From an uncultured Bacteroidales bacterium (GTDB lineage: Bacteria > Bacteroidota > Bacteroidia > Bacteroidales > UBA932), in assembly GCA_900317845.1 (NCBI GenBank), contig ONII01000017.1, positions 1 through 49,912 on the forward strand: a DNA stretch of 49,912 nucleotides, read 5' to 3'. Made by a program: the position numbers and the translations under genes. The notes below the pieces were generated by a model, which did no database searches, had not been told where the DNA came from, and saw only the letters and a list, made by a program, of their open reading frames with translations. Of this stretch, positions 24,100-32,130 are shown one piece after another. The stretch's first letter is position 1. Every line of letters begins with the position of its first letter.

Positions 24100-26270
24100 T
24101 GCTGTTCAGTTTTAAAATACTCCGCAAGAGTATTGTCGGTTACGCTTCCGTACCAGTCGTAATTGTACATCATGGCATGGGAGGCGGTGGTGTGCCGGGC
24201 CAGTTCCGTGTATAAATCGTAAATGGAGATATCCGGATTCTTCTCTATCTCTTCCCGGAATACGCGGGTGAAGGCGTTGGAAAGGTAAGTGGGGCCCTCC
24301 AGGACGTCTGCGTGCGACTTCTCGCCCGGGGAACAAGCCGTGAGGGTGAGCAGGCCGGGGAATCCGCAACAGAACTCCCCTACGGACCCGCTGTAGCAGG
24401 CCTCCATGACAAACAGGAGCTTACGGAAATTATCCTGGGCGCCCTCCAGCATGGAACGGATTTGGCCCGATGTGACACTGTCATCGGCCCAGGCCATGAG
24501 GTTGTCGTCCAGCCCATGGCCGCTCCAGAAGAAGAGCACGTTGGTGTTTTTGCTGCCATGGACCACCTCCGGGGTGCGCTCCGTGACGGTACCGGAAAGA
24601 ATATTCCCCAGGTCCGCCGGGGTAAGCTGGCTTATTTTGTAGTCGTTCACCACTCCCTGGTACAGATTTTCGCCGTCCGGAAGCACGTGTACCACGCCCG
24701 GATGCGGGTTTTCAGGGTTCCGGGCCAGGTCGTCTTCCGTAATGAGGACTATATGGTCGTCCGGGTAGCCCGCCTTCTTGAGCATACGGTAGATGTCCAG
24801 GGCATCCGCCTGGTGGCGGTAGTTGTCCCAGCCCGTAGAGGTGGCCATCACCACGGCGTAGCGGTCCTGAAGGGGTTCATACTGAACATGTTTGTCCTTT
24901 TGCAAATCAATTATGCCTATGACGGGTATCTCCTGGTTCCACAACTGGTCCATGGACGCTTTCTTGGCGTGGTCGCTGCGGGTAAGGTACTCCACAAAAT
25001 GGAAGGCACCGTCATAGAAACGCCAATGGCCATACCAGGTACCCAGCTGGCTGATGTGCGTATTCCGGTCAAAGACCCAACTGCCGGAAGCGCCCGCCAT
25101 ATTGGGGAGCTCACCGGAGCGGATGCTGCGGAAGCCGCCGGCAAGGCCCTCCGCCGTCCAGGACAGGTCGTTCGCCTCTCCGTCACAGGCATCCATCACC
25201 GCCACAATGGCCTCCCGGACCGTCTCCAGGCCGGCTTTCTCCTTATGCGCCAAGGCAAGGGCCAACAGGGTAAAACTATCGTACAGTTGGGCGGAGCCGC
25301 TGTGAATCTCCCTGCCGGTGAGGCCCTTTTGAACCGCCGGGAAACCGCTTTCCGGACTGCCGGAAAGGGCAACGCCCTCATATTCGTTCTGCAGCACACC
25401 CTCCAAGGAGGCATCACAAGCCATTTCCGTACAGTAAATGCGCGGGAAGAGGGCGTATCTCCCAACATCCTTAATCGTAAAGCCTTGCGTATCTATCCCT
25501 TCTTCCGTAAGAATCTGATCCAGCCACAGTATATCTTCAATAGAGGAAGGGACAAAGAAGACACTGCTGAAGAAATTGTAGACGGGATCGTCGCTATCAA
25601 TTGTGAGGATTTGCTCCCGCATGCTTTCTTTGTCCGTATAGGGGAAGAAGGACACGCTCCCGATCTTGAACTCCGTGGCCAGGAAAGGCAGATAGCCGTT
25701 GAACGTGCTTGCGTAGTCGTCGGAATCGTCGCGGCGCGAAAGGACATAGACGTAGGTAATCCCCAATTTCCGGGACATAGTGGTAAGGAGAGCCTGACAC
25801 TGGGAAAGGTCACTCTCCGACATAAAGAAAATGTTGGGATCCGTTTTGTTGCTGCCCGAATAAATGCGCTGGACCTCTGCCGATGTAACACTGGGCATGA
25901 TGACGGGCATGCGCAGGGCCAGGCTTTCCTTGGCTACCAGACGGGCGTGGCGGCTAAATTTGGGCCCCACCACGGCTGCATAACTCGCATCGTGCGTAAC
26001 CCGGCGTACTTCTTCCTCCAAATTGGGGATGTCCTCGTCTATCCACTCCAGTTCCAGTTTGACGCGTTCCCCAAGCCCCTCCTGGGCCTTTTCCAGATTC
26101 TGCAGGGCCTGCTGGGCGATGGGCTTTTCAGTGGCCCAAATGCGCTGGGGCATAATCACCGCCACTTTGTAGGTGGTGGTGCGTGCCTCCTGCGGCAGAA
26201 CTTCTTTTCCGCTGCAGGAACACAGCAGGAGGGCGGCCGCCAGCGATATGAGCACATTTCTAATACGCAT
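24096..26270 (-). CDS. Lipoprotein fusion: type 1 periplasmic-binding domain plus legumain-like C13 cysteine peptidase (unit 1)
   Basis: 724 residues, lipoprotein signal with LCSC (Cys 17/19). The N-terminal half is a diverged type 1 binding-protein domain (YAAVVGPKFSRHARLVAKES, RMPVIMPSVTSAEVQRIYSG). The C-terminal C13 domain starts at about 469 (RYAVVMATSTGWDNYRHQAD) and is strikingly legumain-like (NPENPHPGVVHVLPDG, LYQGVVNDY). The catalytic residues are SGHG (His 585) and VMEACYSG (Cys 625). Compared with the second copy at 20806-23043 it keeps all landmarks but differs along most of its length, so the duplication is old. It overlaps the upstream BMP-like gene by 11 bases. Substrate unknown; MACPF proteins of the same array are candidates for processing, by inference. 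Confidence 0.82.
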   Translation of the reverse strand: MRIRNVLISLAAALLLCSCSGKEVLPQEARTTTYKVAVIMPQRIWATEKPIAQQALQNLEKAQEGLGERVKLELEWIDEDIPNLEEEVRRVTHDASYAAVVGPKFSRHARLVAKESLALRMPVIMPSVTSAEVQRIYSGSNKTDPNIFFMSESDLSQCQALLTTMSRKLGITYVYVLSRRDDSDDYASTFNGYLPFLATEFKIGSVSFFPYTDKESMREQILTIDSDDPVYNFFSSVFFVPSSIEDILWLDQILTEEGIDTQGFTIKDVGRYALFPRIYCTEMACDASLEGVLQNEYEGVALSGSPESGFPAVQKGLTGREIHSGSAQLYDSFTLLALALAHKEKAGLETVREAIVAVMDACDGEANDLSWTAEGLAGGFRSIRSGELPNMAGASGSWVFDRNTHISQLGTWYGHWRFYDGAFHFVEYLTRSDHAKKASMDQLWNQEIPVIGIIDLQKDKHVQYEPLQDRYAVVMATSTGWDNYRHQADALDIYRMLKKAGYPDDHIVLITEDDLARNPENPHPGVVHVLPDGENLYQGVVNDYKISQLTPADLGNILSGTVTERTPEVVHGSKNTNVLFFWSGHGLDDNLMAWADDSVTSGQIRSMLEGAQDNFRKLLFVMEACYSGSVGEFCCGFPGLLTLTACSPGEKSHADVLEGPTYLSNAFTRVFREEIEKNPDISIYDLYTELARHTTASHAMMYNYDWYGSVTDNTLAEYFKTEQQ

Positions 26271-27315
26271 GGCTGGCCTCCTGTTCTAAAGCAATGGGTC
26301 TATACCGGGCTTCCCATTCCATGTACTGCTCCTGCGTGAACATGTAGGGGAGCTCCTCCATCCAAAGTAGAAGCTGCTTAGGGCTCAGTTCAAAATAACG
26401 TGCATTGTACTGGATGTACACATGGCCCGTTGACAGGCCAAAATCCTGATGGGCCGGCCAGGGTTCCCCTTCCAGCCACTGGCCAATGTAGTCTTTGACA
26501 ATGCTTCCCAGGTCATACACCAGCGAGAAGGGCAGGATGTCGGAAAAGGGACTGCAGTCTTCTCCGACGCCGATGGAGAAATAATAGCAGTTGTTCGAGA
26601 ACATGTAGGCGCCCGTCCGGGATGCGCCGCACACCGGCACCAGCATATCGGCACGTTCCGGCCCCATCTCACCTTCCGCATGAGTGTACAGATAAGTGAA
26701 AAGCTCGTCCGGCATATTGACTCCCTTGTAGCTGTCCGAGAGGACCAGTTTCCCGGCTTCCACGTTGGCGGTGTCTTCAAAGCCTGCCTGGATGCCGTCC
26801 GCTACGGTATCCATCATGCGGTCTCCGTCCAGGGCCTTGATGATATACACATTAGGAAAGCCCCCACACAGGGCCCCCGCAAGGTAAGCGCCGCCATAGC
26901 GCTTGAGTTGTAAGGTGGCAACGCCGTTTTCCAGGGTTTGACGGCTGTCCAGCAGCAGGACACGGCCCTTGCCCGGAGAAAGGGATGGGGCCAGGGCCTC
27001 ATACTGGACGCCACAAAGCAGCAGCATGCTGCGCTCCCCTGCACTTTCCTGCCACTGCTGGGCCATGCCGCGGGCCTGGTCCAGGGTTTCCGGCCGAAGC
27101 AGGGAATGGTTTACCTGAGGATGCTCCGCCATGCTCTCCACCACAGCCTTGAGGATGGCATCATCGTAGCCGGCGCCGCTAAAGCTGACACCGGGCGAAA
27201 ACAGCACGGTAAGTTCCCGCTTGGGCTGCGCCTGTTCCCCGGAAGGGTTTTCCTTGCCGCAAGCACAGAGGACAAGGGCCACAAAAAGCCCGGATATGAT
27301 GGTTGACTTACCCAT
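26260..27315 (-). CDS. BMP/PnrA-like substrate-binding lipoprotein (unit 1)
   Basis: 351 residues, signal with LCAC (Cys 17/19). The start LTVLFSPGVSFSGAGYDDAILKAVVES matches the BMP/PnrA first strand-loop-helix. Later YGGAYLAGALCGGFPNVYII and MMDTVADGIQAGFED resemble the family's Y-x-A-G and D-A-x-x-A-G-F elements. Such proteins bind nucleosides or related small molecules. It overlaps the preceding AraC-type regulator by eight bases and the following peptidase fusion by eleven, so the three are translated together. With its partner at 24096-26270 it forms a two-gene unit repeated at 20806-24099. Confidence 0.65.
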   Translation of the reverse strand: MGKSTIISGLFVALVLCACGKENPSGEQAQPKRELTVLFSPGVSFSGAGYDDAILKAVVESMAEHPQVNHSLLRPETLDQARGMAQQWQESAGERSMLLLCGVQYEALAPSLSPGKGRVLLLDSRQTLENGVATLQLKRYGGAYLAGALCGGFPNVYIIKALDGDRMMDTVADGIQAGFEDTANVEAGKLVLSDSYKGVNMPDELFTYLYTHAEGEMGPERADMLVPVCGASRTGAYMFSNNCYYFSIGVGEDCSPFSDILPFSLVYDLGSIVKDYIGQWLEGEPWPAHQDFGLSTGHVYIQYNARYFELSPKQLLLWMEELPYMFTQEQYMEWEARYRPIALEQEASHAY

Positions 27316-27787
27316 GCTGCTCCCTGTACTGCGACGGCGTAAGGCCGTACTTGTTTTTGAAATCTACGGTGAAAGTGGTGGCATGCAGGAAGCCGGAGGC
27401 ATCGGCAATCTCTGCAAAAGTAAGGTCCGGACGCGCTGCAATGAGGTTTTTGGCATATTCCAGGCGACAGTCCCGGATGAACTCCGGAACGGAGGTGCCG
27501 GCCTCGGAGAACAGGGCGCCAATCTGCCGGTTGGTAAGCCCGAAGCGCTGCACCAGCTCCTTCCGGCCCAGCCCGGGGGTGAGGAAGAGTTTTTCCTCAC
27601 GGATGATGCGCGTAATCCGGTCAAAAGGTTCTTCCGTCCTCGTGGACTCCACGTTTGCCGCAGCAGGGGAAGCAAGTAAGGCCGGTTCCTGCTGCGACCC
27701 GTACCTGCGCCTGTCAAAGGCCCTGACGACAAAGAATGTCACCACGGCTGTAAGTGCACAGGGCAGTATGGTTGTCAGAAGCAGCAA
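27308..27787 (-). CDS. Short membrane-anchored AraC-family regulator heading the array
   Basis: About 159 residues: one N-terminal membrane segment (about 4-22), a short linker, then an AraC-type helix-turn-helix domain (about 55-157; TEEPFDRITRIIREEKLFL, LVQRFGLTNRQIGALFSEAG, FAEIADASGFLHATTF). It resembles the C-terminal part of the TPR regulator at 27940-29640 without its TPR region. The start is uncertain. A TTG at 27787 is the best in-frame option; the ATG at 27808 is followed within two codons by a stop and overlaps the -7 box, and the ATG at 27792 is out of frame by one base. The gene overlaps the first lipoprotein gene by eight bases, so it is part of the array operon. Confidence 0.7.
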   Translation of the reverse strand: MLLLTTILPCALTAVVTFFVVRAFDRRRYGSQQEPALLASPAAANVESTRTEEPFDRITRIIREEKLFLTPGLGRKELVQRFGLTNRQIGALFSEAGTSVPEFIRDCRLEYAKNLIAARPDLTFAEIADASGFLHATTFTVDFKNKYGLTPSQYREQHG

Positions 27788-27809
27788 ATCATCGGGCTTT
27801 TAATTCATG

Positions 27810-27840
27810 CTAAATTAATCCAAAAGCCTCGCGTGCACAA
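27810..27840 (-). promoter_or_regulatory. Main promoter candidate of the lipoprotein array
   Basis: On the minus strand TTG (27840-27838), 20 bases, then TAATTTAG (27817-27810), one mismatch from TAnnTTTG. It lies downstream of the terminator ending the TPR-regulator gene, so it probably drives the array starting at 27787. Confidence 0.5.
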
Positions 27841-27884
27841 TAGGCGCACACGATGCAAAAAGACTTTTGGCACGTTTCCAAAAG

Positions 27885-27911
27885 AAAAACACGAATCCGA
27901 AAGGACCCGTG
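27885..27911 (-). terminator. Rho-independent terminator after the TPR-AraC gene
   Basis: On the minus strand CACGGGTCC (27911-27903) pairs with GGATTCGTG (27898-27890) around a TTTC loop, with two G-T pairs, followed by TTTTT (27889-27885). A weaker AAAGGG/CCCTTT hairpin (27941-27926) with a T run overlaps the stop codon just before it. Confidence 0.7.
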
Positions 27912-27939
27912 TCACAAAACCCAAAAAAGGGTGTACCCT

Positions 27940-29640
27940 TTATTTCCCCGCCTGCAATTTCCTGAATTCGGAAGGGGTCATGGTGTATTTGCTCTTGAAA
28001 TCCGTGCTGTAGGTGCTGGCATACTGGAAGCCGGATTTGGCGGCCACCTCCTTGATGGACAGCTCCGGGTGTTCCGTGAGCAGGCGGCAGGAGTATTCCA
28101 GGCGGCAGTCCCGGATAAAATCCGACAGGCTGCAGAACTCACTTCCCTGCGAGAAGGCGGCCCCCACCTGCCGGTTGGAAAGGTGGAACAGTTCCGTGAG
28201 TTTTTGCCGGTCAAAGGCCGGATCCAGAAACAGACGGTCCCGCTTGATGGCCAGGCGCAGCTGCTCAAAAAGGTCGGTGGGTTCTTCCGGCAGCTGAAGC
28301 TGCTCCTTGTATTTGAGGGTGTCGGCAATCTGGGCGGCCAGGGCGCAGTTTTTCCGCTCCAACTCGCGTTTTTGCCAGAGAAACAGCACAGTCGCGGCCA
28401 GGTCGACAATCAGCAGAAGGGCAATCAGCAGAAGGATGATTCCCCTCACCCGGCTTTTGTCCTGTGCACTCTGGATGGCCAGTTCCTGCTCCTTGGCACG
28501 ATAACGGGCGGCGTATTCCTGCGCCTCGCACGCCTGCAAATTGTCTGAGAGCTCACGGGTGAGCGCCGCATAACGCCACATGTAGCCATAGGCCTCTTCG
28601 GGCCTTCCGAGTGCCTTGGCGGCAATGGCGCGGTCTCGCAGCAGGAGGGCATAGTCGGAGTGGAGGGTATCGGCCCCCATCTGCTTTTCCACCTGCGCGT
28701 AAGTGGCCAGCGCCTCCTTGTACATGCCCAGTTCCATCTGGGCGGGAACAATGAGCTTTCTGGCGCCAAGGGACTGGCCGTAATGGGTTTGCGACAGTTT
28801 CTGAAGATAGAAAAGGGCCGAATCCCTGCGCCGGGGGGCATAGGCGACGGCCAGGTTGGCATAGGCCTGGCCCCGGGTGAAGTCCAGGTAACGCTCCCTG
28901 TCGGCCGGACGCTTGCTCCAGGAGAGGCGGTAGCTGTCTTCGGCATAGGCGCCCGGATGTTTCTGGTAGTGGTCCAGGCGGGCCAGGACGCGCCGGGCCA
29001 CGGAGGCCGCCTCTTCCTGCCGTCCTTCCTGCTTCAAGACGTATATCTTGCGTTTGGCGGCTATGCTCAGGGCATCCATCCGGTTGATGCTTCCGGGCTT
29101 GTCCAGTTCCCGGATGACACCGTCCAGCAGGGCCAGCGCCTCGTCCCTCTGCCCCAGCGCGGCCATGGCGGCGCCAATTTCCGCCCGGGTGCGAAGGGCC
29201 TCCACCTCGTCGCCCATTTCACGGCACAATTCGGCCTTTTGCGAGGCCCAGCGGATGTAGGCCTCGTTGTCGTCCTTCATGTTGCTGGTATAAATCAGGA
29301 GGTCCAGCACAGCCGATTGGCGCTGCGGCACGCCCACCACGGAATCGTGCTGCAAGAGGCTCCGGCAGAGGGTTTCGGCCTGGTCCAGGCGGCGGCTCTC
29401 CGGCGAACGGCTGTAAATGGTGGCCCGGGCAAGGAGGGCATGATACGGATCTATATTCCCCAGCAGGATGGCCGAATCCAAGAGCGCCAGCGCCCGCTCC
29501 GGGTTGCGTGCATAGGTCATCCGGATGGTGTCTTCCTGATAAGGCGTGCCGCCCAGGTTTTTGATTTGATGCACCCGGGGTGTCCGGTTGCAGGCCGCAA
29601 GAAGGAGCAAGCCGGCAAGGATAATGGTCTGTTTTTTCAT
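27940..29640 (-). CDS. TPR-TM-AraC transmembrane transcriptional regulator with N-terminal lipobox
   Basis: 566 residues. The N-terminus has a lipoprotein-type signal (LLLLAAC, Cys 17). Residues about 35-390 are helical TPR-like repeats (ALALLDSAILLGNIDPYHAL, LGQRDEALALLDG, ELGMYKEALATYAQV). One membrane helix (about 401-423) is followed by a coiled linker and an AraC helix-turn-helix domain (about 463-564; LTELFHLSNRQVGAAFSQGS, IKEVAAKSGFQYASTYSTDF). The TPR part should face the periplasm and the DNA-binding part the cytoplasm. Regulators of this build are common in Bacteroidales and replace classical sensors. It is divergent from the GH3 gene (97-base gap) and upstream of the array regulator, so it could control either. 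The start codon is about eight bases after its -7 box. Confidence 0.85.
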   Translation of the reverse strand: MKKQTIILAGLLLLAACNRTPRVHQIKNLGGTPYQEDTIRMTYARNPERALALLDSAILLGNIDPYHALLARATIYSRSPESRRLDQAETLCRSLLQHDSVVGVPQRQSAVLDLLIYTSNMKDDNEAYIRWASQKAELCREMGDEVEALRTRAEIGAAMAALGQRDEALALLDGVIRELDKPGSINRMDALSIAAKRKIYVLKQEGRQEEAASVARRVLARLDHYQKHPGAYAEDSYRLSWSKRPADRERYLDFTRGQAYANLAVAYAPRRRDSALFYLQKLSQTHYGQSLGARKLIVPAQMELGMYKEALATYAQVEKQMGADTLHSDYALLLRDRAIAAKALGRPEEAYGYMWRYAALTRELSDNLQACEAQEYAARYRAKEQELAIQSAQDKSRVRGIILLLIALLLIVDLAATVLFLWQKRELERKNCALAAQIADTLKYKEQLQLPEEPTDLFEQLRLAIKRDRLFLDPAFDRQKLTELFHLSNRQVGAAFSQGSEFCSLSDFIRDCRLEYSCRLLTEHPELSIKEVAAKSGFQYASTYSTDFKSKYTMTPSEFRKLQAGK

Positions 29641-29647
29641 GGCGATA

Positions 29648-29678
29648 CAAGATTATGAAAAAACTCTGACATTACAAA
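29648..29678 (-). promoter_or_regulatory. Promoter of the TPR-AraC gene
   Basis: On the minus strand TTTG (29678-29675), 19 bases, then TAATCTTG (29655-29648), one mismatch from TAnnTTTG. The ATG at 29640 follows seven bases later, implying a leaderless or nearly leaderless message. The plus strand of the same gap holds two TCTGAC direct repeats (about 29665 and 29684). Confidence 0.6.
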
Positions 29679-29699
29679 AAATTTCTGACCGCCGGAATA

Positions 29700-29731
29700 T
29701 TTGCGGGTGTCCCGTATTTTGCGTAATTTTG
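29700..29731 (+). promoter_or_regulatory. Promoter of the GH3 gene
   Basis: TTTG (29700-29703), 20 bases, then TAATTTTG (29724-29731): exact matches to both Bacteroidota promoter elements. The ATG at 29738 follows after six bases, so the transcript likely starts at the start codon. Confidence 0.75.
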
Positions 29732-29737
29732 TGGAGT

Positions 29738-32116
29738 ATGAAAAACTCCATTTCCGGTCTGTCTTTATTGAAGACTGTGGCAACCGCTCTCCTGGCCGCC
29801 GCGCTTTTGTTTTCCTGCACTTCCCAAACGCCCTTATACAAAGACGCTTCTAAGCCCGCTTCCAAGAGGGCGGACGACCTCATCGCCCGGATGAGCGTAG
29901 AGGAAAAAATCGGGCAGCTGCTGTGTCCGCTGGGCTGGCCCATGTACGAAAAAGTGACCCCCGATCAGGTCGGGGGTGACGTCATGCCCGGCACCGACCG
30001 GGCATCTGTCCGTATCTCGGACAATTACCGCAAATTCATCCAAGAGCAGCACGGAGGCATGTTGTGGGCCACGTTCCGGGCCGATCCCTGGACCCGCAAG
30101 ACCTTGGAAACCGGCCTGAATCCCCAGCTCTCCGCCCGGGCCTACAACGCCCTCCAGCACTATGCCATGGACTCCACCCGCCTGGGTATTCCCATCCTCC
30201 TGGCGGAGGAAGCCCCTCACGGGCACATGGCCATCGGCACCACCGTATTCCCTACCTCCATCGGCCTCAGCGCCAGCTGGGACACTGAACTGCTGGAAGA
30301 GGTGGGACAGGTTATCGGGGCGGAACTGACGGCCCAGGGCGCCACCATCGGCTACGGACCGGTCATTGACCTTTCCCGCGAGCCCCGCTGGTCCCGCGTG
30401 GAAGAAACGTATGGAGAAGATGTTTATCTGACCTCGCAGCTGGCATCGGCCATGGTGAGGGGAACGTCCTCGAAGGGCGTTATCTCCACCCTCAAGCATT
30501 TTGTCGCGTACGGCATTCCCGAGGGCGGGCACAATGGCAGCCCTTCCCATATCGGCCCCAGGGACCTGGAAGAGAATATGCTTCCTGCCTTCAAGGCGGC
30601 CATCGACGACGGCGCCCTGTCGGTCATGACCAGCTACAACACCATTGACGGCATTCCCTCCACCAGCAACGGGGCCCTGCTCACCGGCGTGCTGCACAAT
30701 CGCTGGAACTTCCAGGGCTTTGTGGTAAGCGACCTGGAGAGCATTGACGGCATCTATGCCAGCCACCATGTAGCCTCCAGCCTGCAGGAAGCCGCAGAAA
30801 TGGCCCTGAACGCAGGCGTGGACGTAGATTTGGGCGCCCACTGCTATCCCCTCCTCAAAGAATCGGTGGAAGCCGGGCGCATTTCCATGGCCACCCTGGA
30901 CCGTGCCGTCAAACGCGTCCTTCTCCGGAAATTCGAGGCCGGTCTCTTTGACCATCCCTACCTTCCGGAAGGCTCGGCCAACGAAGTCCGTTCCCCCGGG
31001 CATGTCGCTCTCGCAGCTCAGGCCGCCCGTGAAAGTGTAACGCTGCTGAAAAACAACGGGGTCCTGCCTCTGCGCGCTGGAACGCGCATTGCCCTGGTGG
31101 GGCCCAACGCAGACAACCTGTATAACCAGCTGGGAGACTATACCGCCCCGCAGGCACCGGAGCACGTGGTCACCATGCTTCGCGGGCTCAAGGAAGCCGG
31201 CGCCGAGGTTACCTACGTAAAAGGCTGTGCTATCCGCGACACCCGCACTTCCTCCATTCCCGAAGCCGTCCAGGCCGCCCGCCGCGCCGACGTGGTGGTG
31301 GCCGTGGTGGGCGGTTCATCGGCCCGGGATTTCCGTACCAGATACATCGACACCGGTGCCGCCGTAGTGGACCAGACCGCCGTTTCCGACATGGAGGCGG
31401 GCGAAGGATTCGACCGCAGCACCCTGGACCTGCTGGGCCTGCAGCTGCCTCTTCTCAAGGAGCTCAAGGCCACCGGCAAACCGCTGGTGGTGGTCTATAT
31501 AGAAGGCCGTCCGCTGGACAAGCAATGGGCCGATGAAAACGCCGACGCCCTCCTCACCCTCTGGTATCCCGGTGGGGAAGGCGGTACGGCCCTGGCCGAT
31601 GTCCTTTTGGGACGCTATAACCCCGCCGGGCGCCTGAGCGTGAGCGTACCCCGCAGCGTGGGGCAGCTCCCCGTCTATTACAACAGGAAGGTGCCCTACA
31701 GCCATGACTATGTGGAAGAGAGCGCCGCGCCGCTGTACCCGTTTGGCTACGGACTCAGCTACTCCCCCTTTGCCTATGGCGACCTCCGCATAGAAGGGAC
31801 CGTGCCGGATGAAGTGTGCGTAAAAGTGGACGTGACCAACACCGGCAGCATGGCCGGAGACGAGGTAGTACAGGTGTACATCCGGGACCTGACGGCCTCC
31901 ACCGCCCGCCCCCGCAAGCAGCTCTGCGCCTTCCGCCGCGTCAAGGCCATCGGCCCGGGAGAAACCGTCACCGTGAGCCTGCCGCTGCAGCGCAGTGCCT
32001 TCGAGCTGGTGAATCCAGCCATGGAACGGGTTGTGGAGCCCGGTGACTTCGAAATCCAGGTGGGCGCCTCCTCGGAAGACATCCGCCTCAAAACTACCCT
32101 TCAATATCAGCAATAA
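29738..32116 (+). CDS. Glycoside hydrolase family 3 lipoprotein (beta-glucosidase/beta-xylosidase type)
   Basis: 792 residues from the ATG at 29738; the signal ends LFSC (Cys 27), which rules out the longer upstream frame. GH3 landmarks: GPVIDLSREPRWSRVEETYGEDVY (209-230 region), KHFVAYG with the substrate-contacting Lys-His (253-254), and GFVVSDLESIDG with the nucleophile Asp 332. The second domain contains VALVGPNADN-like and VVGGSSARDF strands, then MEAGEGFDRSTLDLLGLQ around the acid/base region. A fibronectin type III-like domain ends the protein (VKVDVTNTGSMAGDEVVQVY). It removes terminal beta-linked sugars outside the inner membrane. It opens a three-gene group with GH29 and DUF1573 genes. 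Exact sugar specificity cannot be read from sequence. Confidence 0.9.
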   Translation: MKNSISGLSLLKTVATALLAAALLFSCTSQTPLYKDASKPASKRADDLIARMSVEEKIGQLLCPLGWPMYEKVTPDQVGGDVMPGTDRASVRISDNYRKFIQEQHGGMLWATFRADPWTRKTLETGLNPQLSARAYNALQHYAMDSTRLGIPILLAEEAPHGHMAIGTTVFPTSIGLSASWDTELLEEVGQVIGAELTAQGATIGYGPVIDLSREPRWSRVEETYGEDVYLTSQLASAMVRGTSSKGVISTLKHFVAYGIPEGGHNGSPSHIGPRDLEENMLPAFKAAIDDGALSVMTSYNTIDGIPSTSNGALLTGVLHNRWNFQGFVVSDLESIDGIYASHHVASSLQEAAEMALNAGVDVDLGAHCYPLLKESVEAGRISMATLDRAVKRVLLRKFEAGLFDHPYLPEGSANEVRSPGHVALAAQAARESVTLLKNNGVLPLRAGTRIALVGPNADNLYNQLGDYTAPQAPEHVVTMLRGLKEAGAEVTYVKGCAIRDTRTSSIPEAVQAARRADVVVAVVGGSSARDFRTRYIDTGAAVVDQTAVSDMEAGEGFDRSTLDLLGLQLPLLKELKATGKPLVVVYIEGRPLDKQWADENADALLTLWYPGGEGGTALADVLLGRYNPAGRLSVSVPRSVGQLPVYYNRKVPYSHDYVEESAAPLYPFGYGLSYSPFAYGDLRIEGTVPDEVCVKVDVTNTGSMAGDEVVQVYIRDLTASTARPRKQLCAFRRVKAIGPGETVTVSLPLQRSAFELVNPAMERVVEPGDFEIQVGASSEDIRLKTTLQYQQ

Positions 32117-32130
32117 TACCTTACTTATAT

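Noticed and set aside
23047-27315. Reading the BMP-like proteins as ABC importer components
   Set aside because: No permease or ATPase gene is present in the array, and each is coupled to a peptidase fusion instead.
4691-27787. Reading the array as a gasdermin/caspase abortive-infection system
   Set aside because: All effectors carry lipoprotein signals and the pore proteins are MACPF, not gasdermin, so they act outside the cytoplasm. Only the general protease-plus-pore theme is kept as a hypothesis.
29588-29737. N-terminal extension of the GH3 frame by 50 codons
   Set aside because: The extension overlaps the divergent regulator gene and both promoters; the lipoprotein signal begins at 29738.
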